Source: JAXHUM01 sp034189325 (GTDB lineage: Bacteria; Desulfobacterota; DSM-4660; Desulfatiglandales; Desulfatiglandaceae). Taken from it: a stretch of DNA of 64,000 nt. A program made the position numbers and the translations under genes. The DNA lies in the NCBI GenBank assembly GCA_034189325.1, contig JAXHUM010000054.1:153982-217981 (forward strand), given 5' to 3'. Shown piece by piece: positions 18,375 to 27,919 of the stretch; the first letter of the stretch is position 1; the number at the start of each line of letters is the position of its first letter. The notes beneath the pieces are model-generated. The model did no database searches, was not told where the DNA came from, and worked only from the letters and a program-made list of their open reading frames with translations.

Positions 18375-20660
18375 TTGTCACAGAATCAACCTCCAGATAG
18401 CAAAGCCTATGTGCCCCATTTTATCGTTATGAACACATATCAAGAGGACAGAACTCAGGATTCACTCAGACGACGGCGGGAAATGTACATTATCCTGGCC
18501 GTTTTTTTGATTATTGTCCTCCTGACCAGTCTCGGCATAGGATTCTTTGATCTGGGATTTGATTTGCCATTTTCAAGCAGCATTCTGGTCTTTGCCCTCA
18601 TCAATGTGAATGTCATCTTGCTTCTTCTCCTCCTCTTCTTAATCGTCAGAAATCTCGTCAAGCTGCTGTTTGAAAGAAAGAGAAATATCATGGGTGCCAA
18701 GCTCAGGACGAAACTTGTCCTGGCCTTTGTCACTCTTTCGCTGCTACCCACTATTATCCTTTTTTTCGTTTCTGCGCAGTTCATCTCTTCATCTATTGAA
18801 TACTGGTTCAATCTTCAGGTAGAGCAATCTTTGAAAAAATCTGTTGAAGTCGGGCAGGAATACTACGATCAGATTACAGAGCAATTACTCTCTTTCGGGA
18901 ATAACTTGAGCCGCGTCATCACCTATGAAGGTTACATGCTGCTTTCAAGGCAGGAAGAACTTGAGAGGTTTATCGATGACAAGAGAAAAGAATACAGCCT
19001 GGCCTCACTCAAGGTCTTTTCGACAAAACTGGACCCAAGAACGCACTCACAAGATCACAGGGTCGACCTGAGTTCCTTTGAAGACCCTAATCCTGATATC
19101 CTGAACAAGACTCTTGAGAAAGGATCTGATGCGCGTTTTATTCATTCATCAAGGCATGGTGATCTGATAGCCGGCATCGTCCCTGTTTTTTCGAGAACCG
19201 AATCAAAGGCTGTGGTGGGACTGGTTGTTTCTACAAGCTTTGTCCCCGGAAGCTTTGTCAACAGGGTTAAGGGTATTTCAAGGGGACTGCAGGAATACCG
19301 GCAGCTCAAGATGCTGAAAAAACCTATCAAGATCAGTCACATGATCACCCTTTCCATTGTTACCCTCTTGATCATTTTGTCATCCGTATGGTTTGGTCTC
19401 TACCTGTCCCGTGAGCTTACCATTCCTATCAAGGAACTGGCGGATGGGACCAACAGAATTGCCTCGGGCGACTATGATTTTTTCATTGATCGAGAAGCAA
19501 AGGATGAGATCGGCATCCTGGTGAACTCGTTCAACAAGATGACCTTGGATCTGAAGACGAGCAAAGAGAGGCTGGAAGAGGCAAACAAAGAACTGGTCAG
19601 CAGCAATTTTGAGCTTGAACAGCGGCGGCTCTATATGGAAATAGTCCTGGCGAACGTGGCAGCTGGTGTGGTGTCTGCCGATGTTGAGGGAAATGTATTA
19701 ACCATCAACAAGTCTGCCGAGAAGATGCTCGGCATCGGAGCCAATGAAATTATAGGGAAAAACTACAGGGAGATTTTGTCGGACGAATACGTCGGGATCA
19801 TTGATGATTTTTTCGGAGATAAGTCTCTTTTTAAGCAGGGGTCATTGGAAAGAGAAATCAAGGTATCTGTTCCCAACAGGAAGCTGGTTCTCCTGGTCTC
19901 CCTGAATGTGCTTCGAGACGATCATGGGCGGTACCTTGGCCTGGTTGCGGTATTCGAAGACCTGAGTGAAATTCAGAAGGCACAGAGAATGGCCGCATGG
20001 AGAGAGGTGGCACGGCGCATTGCTCATGAGGTCAAAAACCCTCTCACACCGATTCAGCTTTCCACCCAAAGGCTGAAGAGGAAGTACGGGGAGAGACTCT
20101 ACGGGAAGGACGCGAAGGTCTTTGACGAATGCACTGAGATGATTATAAAACAGGTGGAAGAACTCAAACGACTGGTCAATGAATTTTCGAACTTCGCCCG
20201 GATGCCTGCCTCCAACCCGGCCCCTGCGGATATTCGTGACGTCATCATCGAGGCCTTGGCGCTTTACAGAGAGGCACACAAGGCCGTCACGTTTACCTTT
20301 TATGATTCAAAAGACCTGCCTATCCTCAATATTGATAAAGAACAGATGAGACGCGTTATGGTCAACCTGATTGACAACGCCATTCAGGCGATTTCAAACA
20401 ATGGAGAGGTGACCATCCGTCTTGATTATGATAAGGACCTTCATATTGCAAGGATTGGGGTGGCTGATAATGGCAACGGAATACCGCCTGAAAATCGAAA
20501 TCGTCTGTTTGAACCCTATTTTTCGACAAAGAAACAGGGGACGGGACTGGGGCTTACCATTGTCAATACTATTATCGCGGACCACAATGGATTTATTCGG
20601 GTCAAGGACAACAAGCCCCGAGGAACCCGTTTTGTCATAGAACTTCCTGTGAAGGTTTGA
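18375..20660 (+). CDS. NtrY-like membrane sensor histidine kinase
   Basis: A 761-residue sensor kinase. Three hydrophobic spans lie in the first 145 residues, followed by a periplasmic-type sensor segment and a fourth span near residue 320 (MITLSIVTLLIILSSVWFGL). Then come a HAMP domain (IPIKELADGTNRIASGDYDF), a PAS domain (VLANVAAGVVSADVEGNVLT), the HisKA phosphoacceptor RIAHEVKNPLTPIQ with His near residue 551, and the HATPase boxes DNAIQAI, DNGNGIP and GTGLGLTIV. NtrY-type kinases normally phosphorylate the sigma-54 activator NtrX, but no ntrX is adjacent. The start is uncertain: the TTG at 18375 has only a weak ribosome binding site and an ATG lies at 18429. Confidence 0.9.
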   Translation: MSQNQPPDSKAYVPHFIVMNTYQEDRTQDSLRRRREMYIILAVFLIIVLLTSLGIGFFDLGFDLPFSSSILVFALINVNVILLLLLLFLIVRNLVKLLFERKRNIMGAKLRTKLVLAFVTLSLLPTIILFFVSAQFISSSIEYWFNLQVEQSLKKSVEVGQEYYDQITEQLLSFGNNLSRVITYEGYMLLSRQEELERFIDDKRKEYSLASLKVFSTKLDPRTHSQDHRVDLSSFEDPNPDILNKTLEKGSDARFIHSSRHGDLIAGIVPVFSRTESKAVVGLVVSTSFVPGSFVNRVKGISRGLQEYRQLKMLKKPIKISHMITLSIVTLLIILSSVWFGLYLSRELTIPIKELADGTNRIASGDYDFFIDREAKDEIGILVNSFNKMTLDLKTSKERLEEANKELVSSNFELEQRRLYMEIVLANVAAGVVSADVEGNVLTINKSAEKMLGIGANEIIGKNYREILSDEYVGIIDDFFGDKSLFKQGSLEREIKVSVPNRKLVLLVSLNVLRDDHGRYLGLVAVFEDLSEIQKAQRMAAWREVARRIAHEVKNPLTPIQLSTQRLKRKYGERLYGKDAKVFDECTEMIIKQVEELKRLVNEFSNFARMPASNPAPADIRDVIIEALALYREAHKAVTFTFYDSKDLPILNIDKEQMRRVMVNLIDNAIQAISNNGEVTIRLDYDKDLHIARIGVADNGNGIPPENRNRLFEPYFSTKKQGTGLGLTIVNTIIADHNGFIRVKDNKPRGTRFVIELPVKV

Positions 20661-21994
20661 TCGGTTTGATGGGTCCCATCAGAACAGGCTTGAACAGTCA
20701 AAGGAAAAGGAGCCACAGGGATTCAAACTCAATTGTGATGTTTCTGTACTACTTCGTCGGCATGCTCCTTTTTGTGCTGACGGCGCCTTTTTGCCTGTTG
20801 TTGAGAAAAAAGAGGTTTTCTCATAGGCTGGCATTGCGCTTGCCCGAGAGGTCGCTCGAAGAGGGGAATATTTGGGTTCATGCCCTCTCAGTGGGTGAGG
20901 TGATTTCCGCTGTCGCCTTGATAGAAGAACTTAGTATAAGATACCCAGACGCAAGCATAGTCGTATCAGCAAGCACGTCTGCGGGAATCGATATTGCCAG
21001 AAATGAATTGGAGGATAAGGTCAAAGCCGTAGTGACCATGCCGGTTGATTTTTTGTGGTCTGTTCGGAGAATCATTAGGTTTGTTAAGCCCTCCCTATTT
21101 GTCCTCGTTGAGACCGACCTGTGGCCGGGGCTTTTGGATCAGCTCAGCAAAAAAGGGGTCAAATCCATCCTGGTCAATGGCCGTGTTTCTCCTCGCACGT
21201 TTCGATCGTACCGGAGATTCCCTTTTTTTATAAAGATGATGTTTCAGATGATGGAGTGCTGCTTGATGCAGACAGTGCTGGACAGGGAGAGGATTCTGCG
21301 GGTGTGCGGGGCCTCGGAAAATATCGTTACTGTGGGGAATATCAAGTTCGATCGTCACTGGGAACCAATGGACGATGATGAACATCGGAAATGGTTGGAC
21401 ATGTTAGGTCTTGATTCCGATCCCCTGGTATGGGTCGCCGGGAGTATTCATGCCGGGGAAGCCGTGACTGTACTTGAAACGTTCCGAAAACTCCATGCTG
21501 TTCATCCGAATTTAGTTCTTATTCTTGCCCCGAGGCGGATAAACGATGCAGAGAAATTTCGCCGTATAGCTCTGGACATGGGGCTGAGATCTCTTTTGAG
21601 AAGTGAACTCTCTGAGAAAACCGATCCCTATGATGTCTTGATGCTCAATACGATCGGCGAACTGGGACGGGTATATGGGCTCGGGCATGTCTGTTTCGTG
21701 GGGGGCAGCCTGGTGCCTGAAGGAGGGCATAACCCTCTTGAGCCGGCCAGCTTCGGCTCTCCGGTCTTGTTCGGTCCCCATATGGATGATTTTCTGGTTT
21801 TATCCGAACTGCTTGTCGAGGCGGGCGGGGGCATCAGGGTAAGAAACGAAGACGAACTCTATCGATCATTGAAATCGGTGTTGGAAAATAATGAGATCCG
21901 GAAAGAAACAGGCCTTCGCGCAAAGAGATTCGTGGAGAACAATCAGGGCGCTTTGGAGCGTGTTTTGTCTTATATTGATCGAGTCTATACATGA
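20657..21994 (+). CDS. waaA: 3-deoxy-D-manno-octulosonic acid (Kdo) transferase WaaA/KdtA
   Basis: This GT30 glycosyltransferase adds Kdo to lipid IVA at the inner membrane. Marks are the N-terminal membrane anchor (FLYYFVGMLLFVLTAPF), IWVHALSVGEVISA, VETDLWPGLL, VNGRVSPRTFRSYRR, and the late GGSLVPEGGHNPLEPA nucleotide-sugar motif. The open frame from the TTG at 20657 overlaps the stop of the kinase gene. An ATG at 20669 or, judging by where family members begin, the ATG at 20738 may be the real start. Together with lpxC and lpxK it builds the Kdo-lipid A core. Confidence 0.95.
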   Translation: MIGLMGPIRTGLNSQRKRSHRDSNSIVMFLYYFVGMLLFVLTAPFCLLLRKKRFSHRLALRLPERSLEEGNIWVHALSVGEVISAVALIEELSIRYPDASIVVSASTSAGIDIARNELEDKVKAVVTMPVDFLWSVRRIIRFVKPSLFVLVETDLWPGLLDQLSKKGVKSILVNGRVSPRTFRSYRRFPFFIKMMFQMMECCLMQTVLDRERILRVCGASENIVTVGNIKFDRHWEPMDDDEHRKWLDMLGLDSDPLVWVAGSIHAGEAVTVLETFRKLHAVHPNLVLILAPRRINDAEKFRRIALDMGLRSLLRSELSEKTDPYDVLMLNTIGELGRVYGLGHVCFVGGSLVPEGGHNPLEPASFGSPVLFGPHMDDFLVLSELLVEAGGGIRVRNEDELYRSLKSVLENNEIRKETGLRAKRFVENNQGALERVLSYIDRVYT

Positions 21995-22015
21995 ATAGGG
22001 AGGTCTCGGTGAATC

Positions 22016-23137
22016 ATGATTGGTTCCTTTGATTGGCCCCGGCTCCATCAAACAAAGACCTTTGGTCTCCCAATGCTCTTATTGGGACCTTTTTCGATCT
22101 TATACGGCGGCGGCGTGAAGTTTCGTTTGTGGGCGTACAAGCAAAGACTCTTTCAAAGAAAATCGCTTCCAGGGTTTGTGGTTAGCATCGGCAACATCAC
22201 CACTGGTGGCACGGGAAAGACGCCTGCGGTGGTGACAGTGGCGCAATGGGCAAAGGATGAGGGTTTCAGGGTGGCCGTCCTCTCGAGAGGCTATGGAGGA
22301 CGAAACAGGGAAGGAGTCTTGGAGGTGTCTGATGGGGTTGTTCTCAAATCGACCGCTGTAGAGGCAGGGGATGAGCCCAGTTTCCTTGCGGAAAAACTGC
22401 GAGGAATCCCGGTCATAATCGCCAAGAAACGGTTTCGGGCCGGGCAATACGCGCACGAACGCTTTGGCTCGGACTTCTTTGTTCTTGATGACGGGTTTCA
22501 GCATTTGGAACTGGAACGTGATCTCGACCTGCTCTTGATGGACGCCTCCAATCCTCTGGGCAATCAACACCTCCTTCCATGGGGGCCGTTACGAGAGCCG
22601 ATGGAGCAAGTCAGAAGAGCAAACGCCTTTATCCTTTCACGCTTTAAGTCAGATGATAAAAGCTGCAGGATTCACGATTGGCTGCAAAGGGAATTTCCCA
22701 AGGTCCCCCTGTTTTGTGCTGATCATCAACCGGAAAAGCTTGTGATACCTGCCCAAAACAAAGACTATGCTCCTGATTTCTTGAGAGGAAAAGAAATTCT
22801 AGCCTTTGCCGGTATCGCCAATCCCATAGCCTTTCAAAAGACCTTGGAGGGATTAGGGGCTCGCGTGGTGTCATTCACCGCATTTAGAGACCACCATCCC
22901 TTTCAACCCCATGACATAGAGGGTTTGATCCATCGGCAACGGGCCTGCGGAGCCCAATACTTGGTGACAACAGAGAAGGACTGGATGCGGATCAGAGGTC
23001 TTGGACTGTATTGTCCCGAATTGACCTATTTGACGATCTCATTCGGATTTGTTTCTCAAAGGGACGCGTTTTTCCGAATGATTAAAACCGGCGTCTCCAA
23101 CAAGAGAGCTTTCCAAGGAAGCCAACGACATGGATAA
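22016..23137 (+). CDS. lpxK: Tetraacyldisaccharide 4'-kinase LpxK
   Basis: LpxK phosphorylates the 4' position of the lipid A disaccharide. It has the Walker A region VSIGNITTGGTGKTPAV near residue 60, AVLSRGYGGRNR, DDGFQHLELERDLDLLLMDA, and the late VTTEKDWMRI. The first 35 residues form the amphipathic/membrane anchor typical for the family. It is 373 aa long, slightly more than the usual 320-350. It overlaps the next gene by 8 bp, indicating one operon with waaA and the ELM1 gene. Confidence 0.96.
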   Translation: MIGSFDWPRLHQTKTFGLPMLLLGPFSILYGGGVKFRLWAYKQRLFQRKSLPGFVVSIGNITTGGTGKTPAVVTVAQWAKDEGFRVAVLSRGYGGRNREGVLEVSDGVVLKSTAVEAGDEPSFLAEKLRGIPVIIAKKRFRAGQYAHERFGSDFFVLDDGFQHLELERDLDLLLMDASNPLGNQHLLPWGPLREPMEQVRRANAFILSRFKSDDKSCRIHDWLQREFPKVPLFCADHQPEKLVIPAQNKDYAPDFLRGKEILAFAGIANPIAFQKTLEGLGARVVSFTAFRDHHPFQPHDIEGLIHRQRACGAQYLVTTEKDWMRIRGLGLYCPELTYLTISFGFVSQRDAFFRMIKTGVSNKRAFQGSQRHG

Positions 23138-24110
23138 GACTTACCCATTGTCTATTACGGCTTTTCTGGACGGCAGGCCCGGCCATGAAAAACAGACCAA
23201 CGGTATCTTACAGGCCTTGGAGAAGATGACTCCGATTCAGGTGGAATACAGGAGAGTTCACATCCAGGGTCTTGGATCGGATCTTAGAGACTGGCTATCT
23301 TATGCCGGCCGTTTCTGGTTGGGCCTCCGATGGAGACCAAGGAGGTTCTCGGGAACCAATCGCGCGGACATGATTATCGGAACCGGTTCCCACGTCCATA
23401 TTTCCATGCTCCTGACGAAGGGGGATTCCAACTCAAAGGTCGTGACATGCATGACCCCGAACCCTCTATTGATCAGGAAGATGGATCTCTGTTTTGTCCC
23501 TCAACATGATAACCAGCGTCCGGCGGACAACATCTTTATTACTATAGGCCCCCCCAACACCTCTCCATTTCTTGGAAGGCATGACAGAAAAGCGGGTCTT
23601 ATACTGATTGGCGGCATTGATGAGAAAAGCCATGCCTGGAACTCCCAGAAGACGCTCTCTCACATAGATACGATTCTCAATAGATGGGCAGCCATCAGAT
23701 GGACTATTGCCTCATCACCAAGGACCCCTCAAGAGACTTCAAAGGAACTACATGATATGGCCATTGAACGTTCGAACGTCACCTTTGTCGAACCCGAAGA
23801 AACAGGGCCAGGGTGGATCGAGGAACAGTACGGCAGAAATCACTTCGTATGGGTCACGGCCGACAGCATATCCATGATCTACGAGGCCCTGACCGCAGGG
23901 TGCCGGGTCGGGATCCTTCCTGTTGACTGGAAGAAAAAGAAAAGCAAGTATGTCAAAGCTGTTGACTATGTTTTGAGCAGGGGCATGTCGTTTTCGTACG
24001 ATCAATGGATGAATAACAAGATAGACATGGATCATTTTGATCGCCTGGACGAAGCCGGGCGTTGCGCAAAGGAAATCCTGAAGAGATGGTGGCCAGAACG
24101 CTTACCGTAG
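23130..24110 (+). CDS. ELM1/GtrOC1-family putative glycosyltransferase
   Basis: A 326-residue protein of the ELM1 family (named after a plant mitochondrial-fission protein; bacterial members are predicted sugar-nucleotide glycosyltransferases). Family marks are DGRPGHEKQTNGILQAL at the N-terminus, MIIGTGSHVH, GGIDEKSHAW and the C-terminal WVTADSISMIYEALTAG. Its place between lpxK and a glycosyltransferase suggests a role in lipopolysaccharide core or surface glycan assembly. The exact reaction is unknown. Confidence 0.85.
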   Translation: MDKTYPLSITAFLDGRPGHEKQTNGILQALEKMTPIQVEYRRVHIQGLGSDLRDWLSYAGRFWLGLRWRPRRFSGTNRADMIIGTGSHVHISMLLTKGDSNSKVVTCMTPNPLLIRKMDLCFVPQHDNQRPADNIFITIGPPNTSPFLGRHDRKAGLILIGGIDEKSHAWNSQKTLSHIDTILNRWAAIRWTIASSPRTPQETSKELHDMAIERSNVTFVEPEETGPGWIEEQYGRNHFVWVTADSISMIYEALTAGCRVGILPVDWKKKKSKYVKAVDYVLSRGMSFSYDQWMNNKIDMDHFDRLDEAGRCAKEILKRWWPERLP

Positions 24111-25219
24111 TACAAATGCTTCCCGAACTTAAAAGTGGAGGGGTTGAACGTGGCACTCTCGAGGTAGGGGCCTACCTGAGCCGGCTTGGACATCGATCCA
24201 TTGTCATTTCCGGAGGAGGCCGTCTAGTCCCTAAACTGACCGAGGATGGAAGCACACACATTGAATGGGGTGTGGGTGTGAAGAGCCCCCTGACTTTGCG
24301 ATACATATGGCCTTTACGAAGACTTCTTGTTGAAAAGAAGGTGGATATTCTACACGTTCGATCCCGCGTGCCGGCATGGATAGGATACCTGGCGTGGAAA
24401 ACCATTCCCCCTTTCAAACGTCCTTCATTCGTAACAACAGTCCACGGATTTTATTCCGTTCATTCTTTCAGTGCTGTCATGATGAAGGGAGAGAGCGTCA
24501 TTGCGGTGTCAGAGTCTATAAAGCGCTATATCGAAGAGAGTTTTCCCTCGACCACTCCGGATCGTATTTGTGTGATACACAGAGGCATTGACCCTGACGA
24601 ATTTCCTCAAGCCCATTCTCCTTCAGAGGCCTGGTCGAGGGCGTGGCACGACAACTTCCCAGAATTAAAGGGGAAATTCGTCATCGCTATGGTAGGTCGG
24701 CTCAGCCGATTAAAAGGACACCTGTTTTTTGCGGGTCTCATAAAACGTCTCTTGGATAGAGGCATGCCTGTGCACGGCTTGGTGGTGGGCGGACATGAAG
24801 ATGAAAATTCGGGCTTTTTTTCAGAGTTTCGAAGGTTTATCAACGCAAACAACCTCCAAAGCCACATCACTTTTACGGGTTTTCGACGGGACGTGAAAGA
24901 TATCATGGCTTCTGTTGATCTTGTCACCTCTTTTACGCAAAAGCCGGAATCCTTCGGCCGTAGTGTTTTGGAGGCCTTGAGTCTGGGTGTTCCGGTGGCA
25001 GGATTTGAGCATGGCGGAGTCGGCGAGTTGTTGGAGCGGATCTTTCCGCAAGGCTTGGTCAGAGTAAACGATATGGACCATGCCCTCGAAGTCATAACCC
25101 ACATCCACAAACATCGCCCTCTGCCCCTGAGGACCCATCCATTTACGCTGGACAAAATGCTCAAGGCGACAATAGACCAATACGACAGACTTGTCGAAGA
25201 AAAGAAAAGGATAAGATAA
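24086..25219 (+). CDS. Glycosyltransferase family 4 (group 1)
   Basis: A GT-B fold glycosyltransferase. The N-terminal domain begins VVQMLPELKSGGVERGTLE, with TTVHGFYS in the middle. The C-terminal nucleotide-sugar domain begins FVIAMVGRLSRLKGHL and holds the EX7E-type motif in ESFGRSVLEALSLGVPV. The ATG at 24086, inside the end of the ELM1 gene, is preferred over the in-frame TTG at 24062 because family members start just before this point. It probably acts in LPS core or O-chain synthesis at the cytoplasmic face of the inner membrane. The donor sugar cannot be read from sequence. Confidence 0.9.
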   Translation: MVARTLTVVQMLPELKSGGVERGTLEVGAYLSRLGHRSIVISGGGRLVPKLTEDGSTHIEWGVGVKSPLTLRYIWPLRRLLVEKKVDILHVRSRVPAWIGYLAWKTIPPFKRPSFVTTVHGFYSVHSFSAVMMKGESVIAVSESIKRYIEESFPSTTPDRICVIHRGIDPDEFPQAHSPSEAWSRAWHDNFPELKGKFVIAMVGRLSRLKGHLFFAGLIKRLLDRGMPVHGLVVGGHEDENSGFFSEFRRFINANNLQSHITFTGFRRDVKDIMASVDLVTSFTQKPESFGRSVLEALSLGVPVAGFEHGGVGELLERIFPQGLVRVNDMDHALEVITHIHKHRPLPLRTHPFTLDKMLKATIDQYDRLVEEKKRIR

Positions 25220-25278
25220 GTCCCTCTTGGAAAAGGGGGCTCTTGCGCTGCCCCGGCTTTGACAATTGGATCAAGGAT

Positions 25279-26303
25279 TCAACATTTCTGGTAAGCGTAC
25301 ACGGTGATGTCTTGAAAGACACCCCTCTGAAAAGGCCTCCTGAGGGCACCTCCTATCTGATAACCGAATCCACTCTCCTCAAGCATCATGAGAATGTGTG
25401 AAAGCTTGTCGTCTCCCCCTTGAATGTGATGATGGTATTCCATGACGATCTGTCGGATCAATCCTAATTTGCCTTTCTTGAAAAGCTCATGAATCACTGC
25501 TGTTTCGGAACCTTCGACATCCAATTTGAGGAAATCAACCTCTGAGGATATGTATTCGGACAGCATCACGGATNNNNNNNNNNNNNNNNNNNNNNNNNNN
25601 NNNNNNNNNNNNNNNNNNNNNNNNNNNNNNNNNNNNNNNNNNNNNNNNNNNNNNNNNNNNNNNNNNNNNNNNNTCGGATCAATCCTAATTTGCCTTTCTT
25701 GAAAAGCTCATGAATCACTGCTGTTTCGGAACCTTCGACATCCAATTTGAGGAAATCAACCTCTGAGGATATGTATTCGGACAGCATCACGGATGTTGTT
25801 TTTCTGGATTGTTTCGGCATTCTCTCCTTTATCGTGCTCATGCATTCCGATCCCGGCACGTCGGGGTCGTAGTAGAAATCTATCTCCTCATTCTTGTCGG
25901 AAACGGCTTTGTTGTGGACCTGAACATTGTGCAGTTTGTTGATTTTTACATTCCTTTCCAATGTCTGAAATGTTCGTTTGTCAGGCTCAAAGCCGATAAT
26001 CCTGGACTCAGGATAAAGACTCTTAAAAAACAGGATAGCGATCCCTACATTGCTCCCGCAATCGATAATCAGGGGATCTTTCTTATCGGTTCTAAAATGA
26101 TACTCTGAATGGACAAAGATCTCTTTGTATTGAAACACGAGGCTTGAGTAGTTGAAGAAGGAGACTTGATGACCTTCAATCCTCTCCGTCGGTTTTGTCT
26201 CCGAAGATGGAAACACTTTGTAGTAGTATTTCTTGATTTTCAGGCTGATTAGTAACAGCTTCCTTTTCGTGTCGATACAGAGATTTTTTACAATGGAACT
26301 CAT
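25279..26303 (-). CDS. FkbM family methyltransferase, interrupted by an assembly gap
   Basis: A SAM-dependent methyltransferase of the FkbM type: IIDCGSNVGIAILFF (SAM-binding motif I), IIGFEPDKRTFQTLERN, and the late DFLKLDVEGSETAVI motif. FkbM proteins methylate hydroxyls of sugars or polyketides, which fits the surrounding glycan genes. The frame is broken by 100 N and by a 121-bp duplicated segment. If the N run and one repeat copy are removed (221 bp in all) the frame is open from 26303 to 25279 and gives 267 residues, the expected size. The gene is therefore intact in the organism; only the assembly is broken. Confidence 0.85.
25453..25573. repeat. Left copy of 121-bp perfect repeat flanking the N gap
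   Basis: These 121 bases are identical to 25674-25794 on the other side of the N run. They lie inside the FkbM methyltransferase gene. The most likely reading is an unmerged contig overlap. Confidence 0.95.
25574..25673. other. Assembly gap of 100 N
   Basis: Exactly 100 N, the usual placeholder length for a scaffold gap of unknown size. Flanking repeats show that the true gap is probably negative, that is, the two contigs overlap by 121 bp. Confidence 0.98.
25674..25794. repeat. Right copy of 121-bp perfect repeat flanking the N gap
   Basis: Identical to 25453-25573. The repeat begins directly at the last N, as expected for contig ends sharing one assembly k-mer. Confidence 0.95.
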
Positions 26304-26731
26304 CTATTATTCCCTAATTATTCTAGGTGGTTTGCTTTTTTGGCCAGGTGTTGTCGTGGGCATAATGACACATTTTACAATTTTTGCAAGGTGTTTCGCT
26401 TATGAGCCCAGCTTGCAGGAGAATCTACAGAGAAGTCCCCTTGCTGTGAGAAAGGCCATAGATCGGCAAGGGCATACCATGACTTCAAAGCACCTCATAT
26501 GCTTAGATCTTGACAAGTTCCCTGGCCAATTGATACATTTTCAACCGTATTGTGAGGAGTTGTTTTTCCTCATGCTCTGATGTTGTTTGTGCGTCTTTCT
26601 TAAGAATACGGATGTCACTTCTCAAATAATGGATCCGGAAAAAGGTCAGGTCGGTTTCCTTCAAAAGCCCTGATCCATGGCTCTACGGCTCTCAAGGAGA
26701 GCCTCCTCTTCGAAATATCGAGTGTGGCCGG
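26304..26731. other. Intergenic region without a convincing gene
   Basis: About 430 bp between the divergent fkbM gene and a glycosyltransferase gene. A plus-strand frame (26233-26580) starts inside fkbM and has no recognisable family or ribosome binding site. The region probably holds promoters for the two flanking genes; none is clear by eye. Confidence 0.5.
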
Positions 26732-27805
26732 GTGGTGGGATCTGAGGGAAAAACAGGGGAGCCCTTGCGTATTTGTCAAGTCATGTTGTCTTCCGGCTTT
26801 GGAGGAGGCGAACGGCTGTTTGTCGATCTCTGTCTGGCCCTGGCAGATGCCGGACATCTGATCAATGCCGTGTGCCATCCTGAATTTCAGGCAAAATCCC
26901 ATCTTCATCATCCCGGGGTGGAGGTGTCTCATTTGAAAGCCCACTGGGATTGGAGCCCTCTGGCTTTCTACCGCCTGGCACGTTTGGTAAGAGAATTCAG
27001 GCCCGCAGTGATTCACAGCCACTTGGCCAGGGGGGCGTCCGTGGCGGGGCACGGAGGATCTATGGCGGGCGTACCGGTTGTTGCGAATTTGCATAACTAT
27101 GTGAAGTTAAAATATTATCGAAAGGTCTCCTATTTTCTCCCAGGTACGGAGGATCAGCGACAATACCTTATGGCGCAGGGCGTACCCGCCGATACAATTA
27201 CGGTCGTGCCCCATTTCTCCCTTGTCCCGATTGTCTTACAGACCGAAACACCCACTATGGAGGTCCCCCTGTTTATCACCTATGGTCGGTTTGTCCGAAA
27301 GAAGGGTTTCCATGTCCTTGTTGAAAGCCTGAGGCTGCTTCATGAACGTGGCCTCCCGGCTCGATTGATTCTCGGGGGAGACGGGCCTGAAAGGGACCCC
27401 TTGCAGAAGCAGATTTATGAGGCTGGTCTTACAGAAGAGGTCGAACTCGTAGGATGGGTGGAGGATGTGCCTCAATTCTTATCCCAGAGTCCTTTTTTTA
27501 TTCTTCCCTCCCTGGATGAACCTTTCGGTATCGTGATCTTAGAGGCAATGGCTCGAAAAAAGGTGATCATTTCCACGACAACGCAGGGCCCGAAAGAAGT
27601 CCTGGACAATACAACAGCCTATCTACTGCCTCCTGATGATCCTGTCGCCCTGGCTGATTCTATGTATCGTGCTTTTGCCGACAAAGAGGGATCCTGGGGG
27701 CGGGCCCAGGCAGCCTGGGACAGATACAAAAGCCGGTATTCTCCGGAAAAGATCATCCCACAATTCGAAGTCGTGTACCGTGATCTTGCAGAACGTTTTG
27801 TTTGA
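26732..27805 (+). CDS. Glycosyltransferase family 4 (group 1)
   Basis: A GT-B glycosyltransferase starting with LRICQVMLSSGFGGGERLF, with IHSHLARGASVAG in the first domain, ITYGRFVRKKGFHVLVESL at the start of the second, LGGDGPERDPL, and the EX7E motif in DEPFGIVILEAMARKK. The GTG at 26732 gives 11 extra residues. A TTG at 26765, directly after AGGGGAG, would start at LRICQV where homologues begin and may be correct. Part of the surface-glycan cluster; donor and acceptor are unknown. Confidence 0.9.
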   Translation: MVGSEGKTGEPLRICQVMLSSGFGGGERLFVDLCLALADAGHLINAVCHPEFQAKSHLHHPGVEVSHLKAHWDWSPLAFYRLARLVREFRPAVIHSHLARGASVAGHGGSMAGVPVVANLHNYVKLKYYRKVSYFLPGTEDQRQYLMAQGVPADTITVVPHFSLVPIVLQTETPTMEVPLFITYGRFVRKKGFHVLVESLRLLHERGLPARLILGGDGPERDPLQKQIYEAGLTEEVELVGWVEDVPQFLSQSPFFILPSLDEPFGIVILEAMARKKVIISTTTQGPKEVLDNTTAYLLPPDDPVALADSMYRAFADKEGSWGRAQAAWDRYKSRYSPEKIIPQFEVVYRDLAERFV

Positions 27806-27841
27806 TTCTGGATCGTCGGGGGTATTATTGACTGAATAGGG

Positions 27842-27857
27842 ATGCAAGGGATTGCAT
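27842..27857. promoter_or_regulatory. Short inverted repeat ATGCAA-N4-TTGCAT
   Basis: A 6-bp perfect inverted repeat in the 114-bp gap before the methyltransferase gene, about 60 bases from its start. It could be an operator half-site pair, but a repeat this short may be chance. Confidence 0.2.
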
Positions 27858-27919
27858 GAGATAGACGGCCGTCCACTCTGTTATGATGTCCTCTATGTTT
27901 AAGGTGAGAAACAGCCCAA

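Noticed and set aside
25453..25794. Genuine tandem duplication inside fkbM
   Set aside because: Perfect identity, exact abutment on a 100-N run and restored frame after removal point to an assembly artefact.
26233..26580. 115-codon frame starting inside fkbM on the opposite strand
   Set aside because: No ribosome binding site and no recognisable domain; partly antisense to a real gene.
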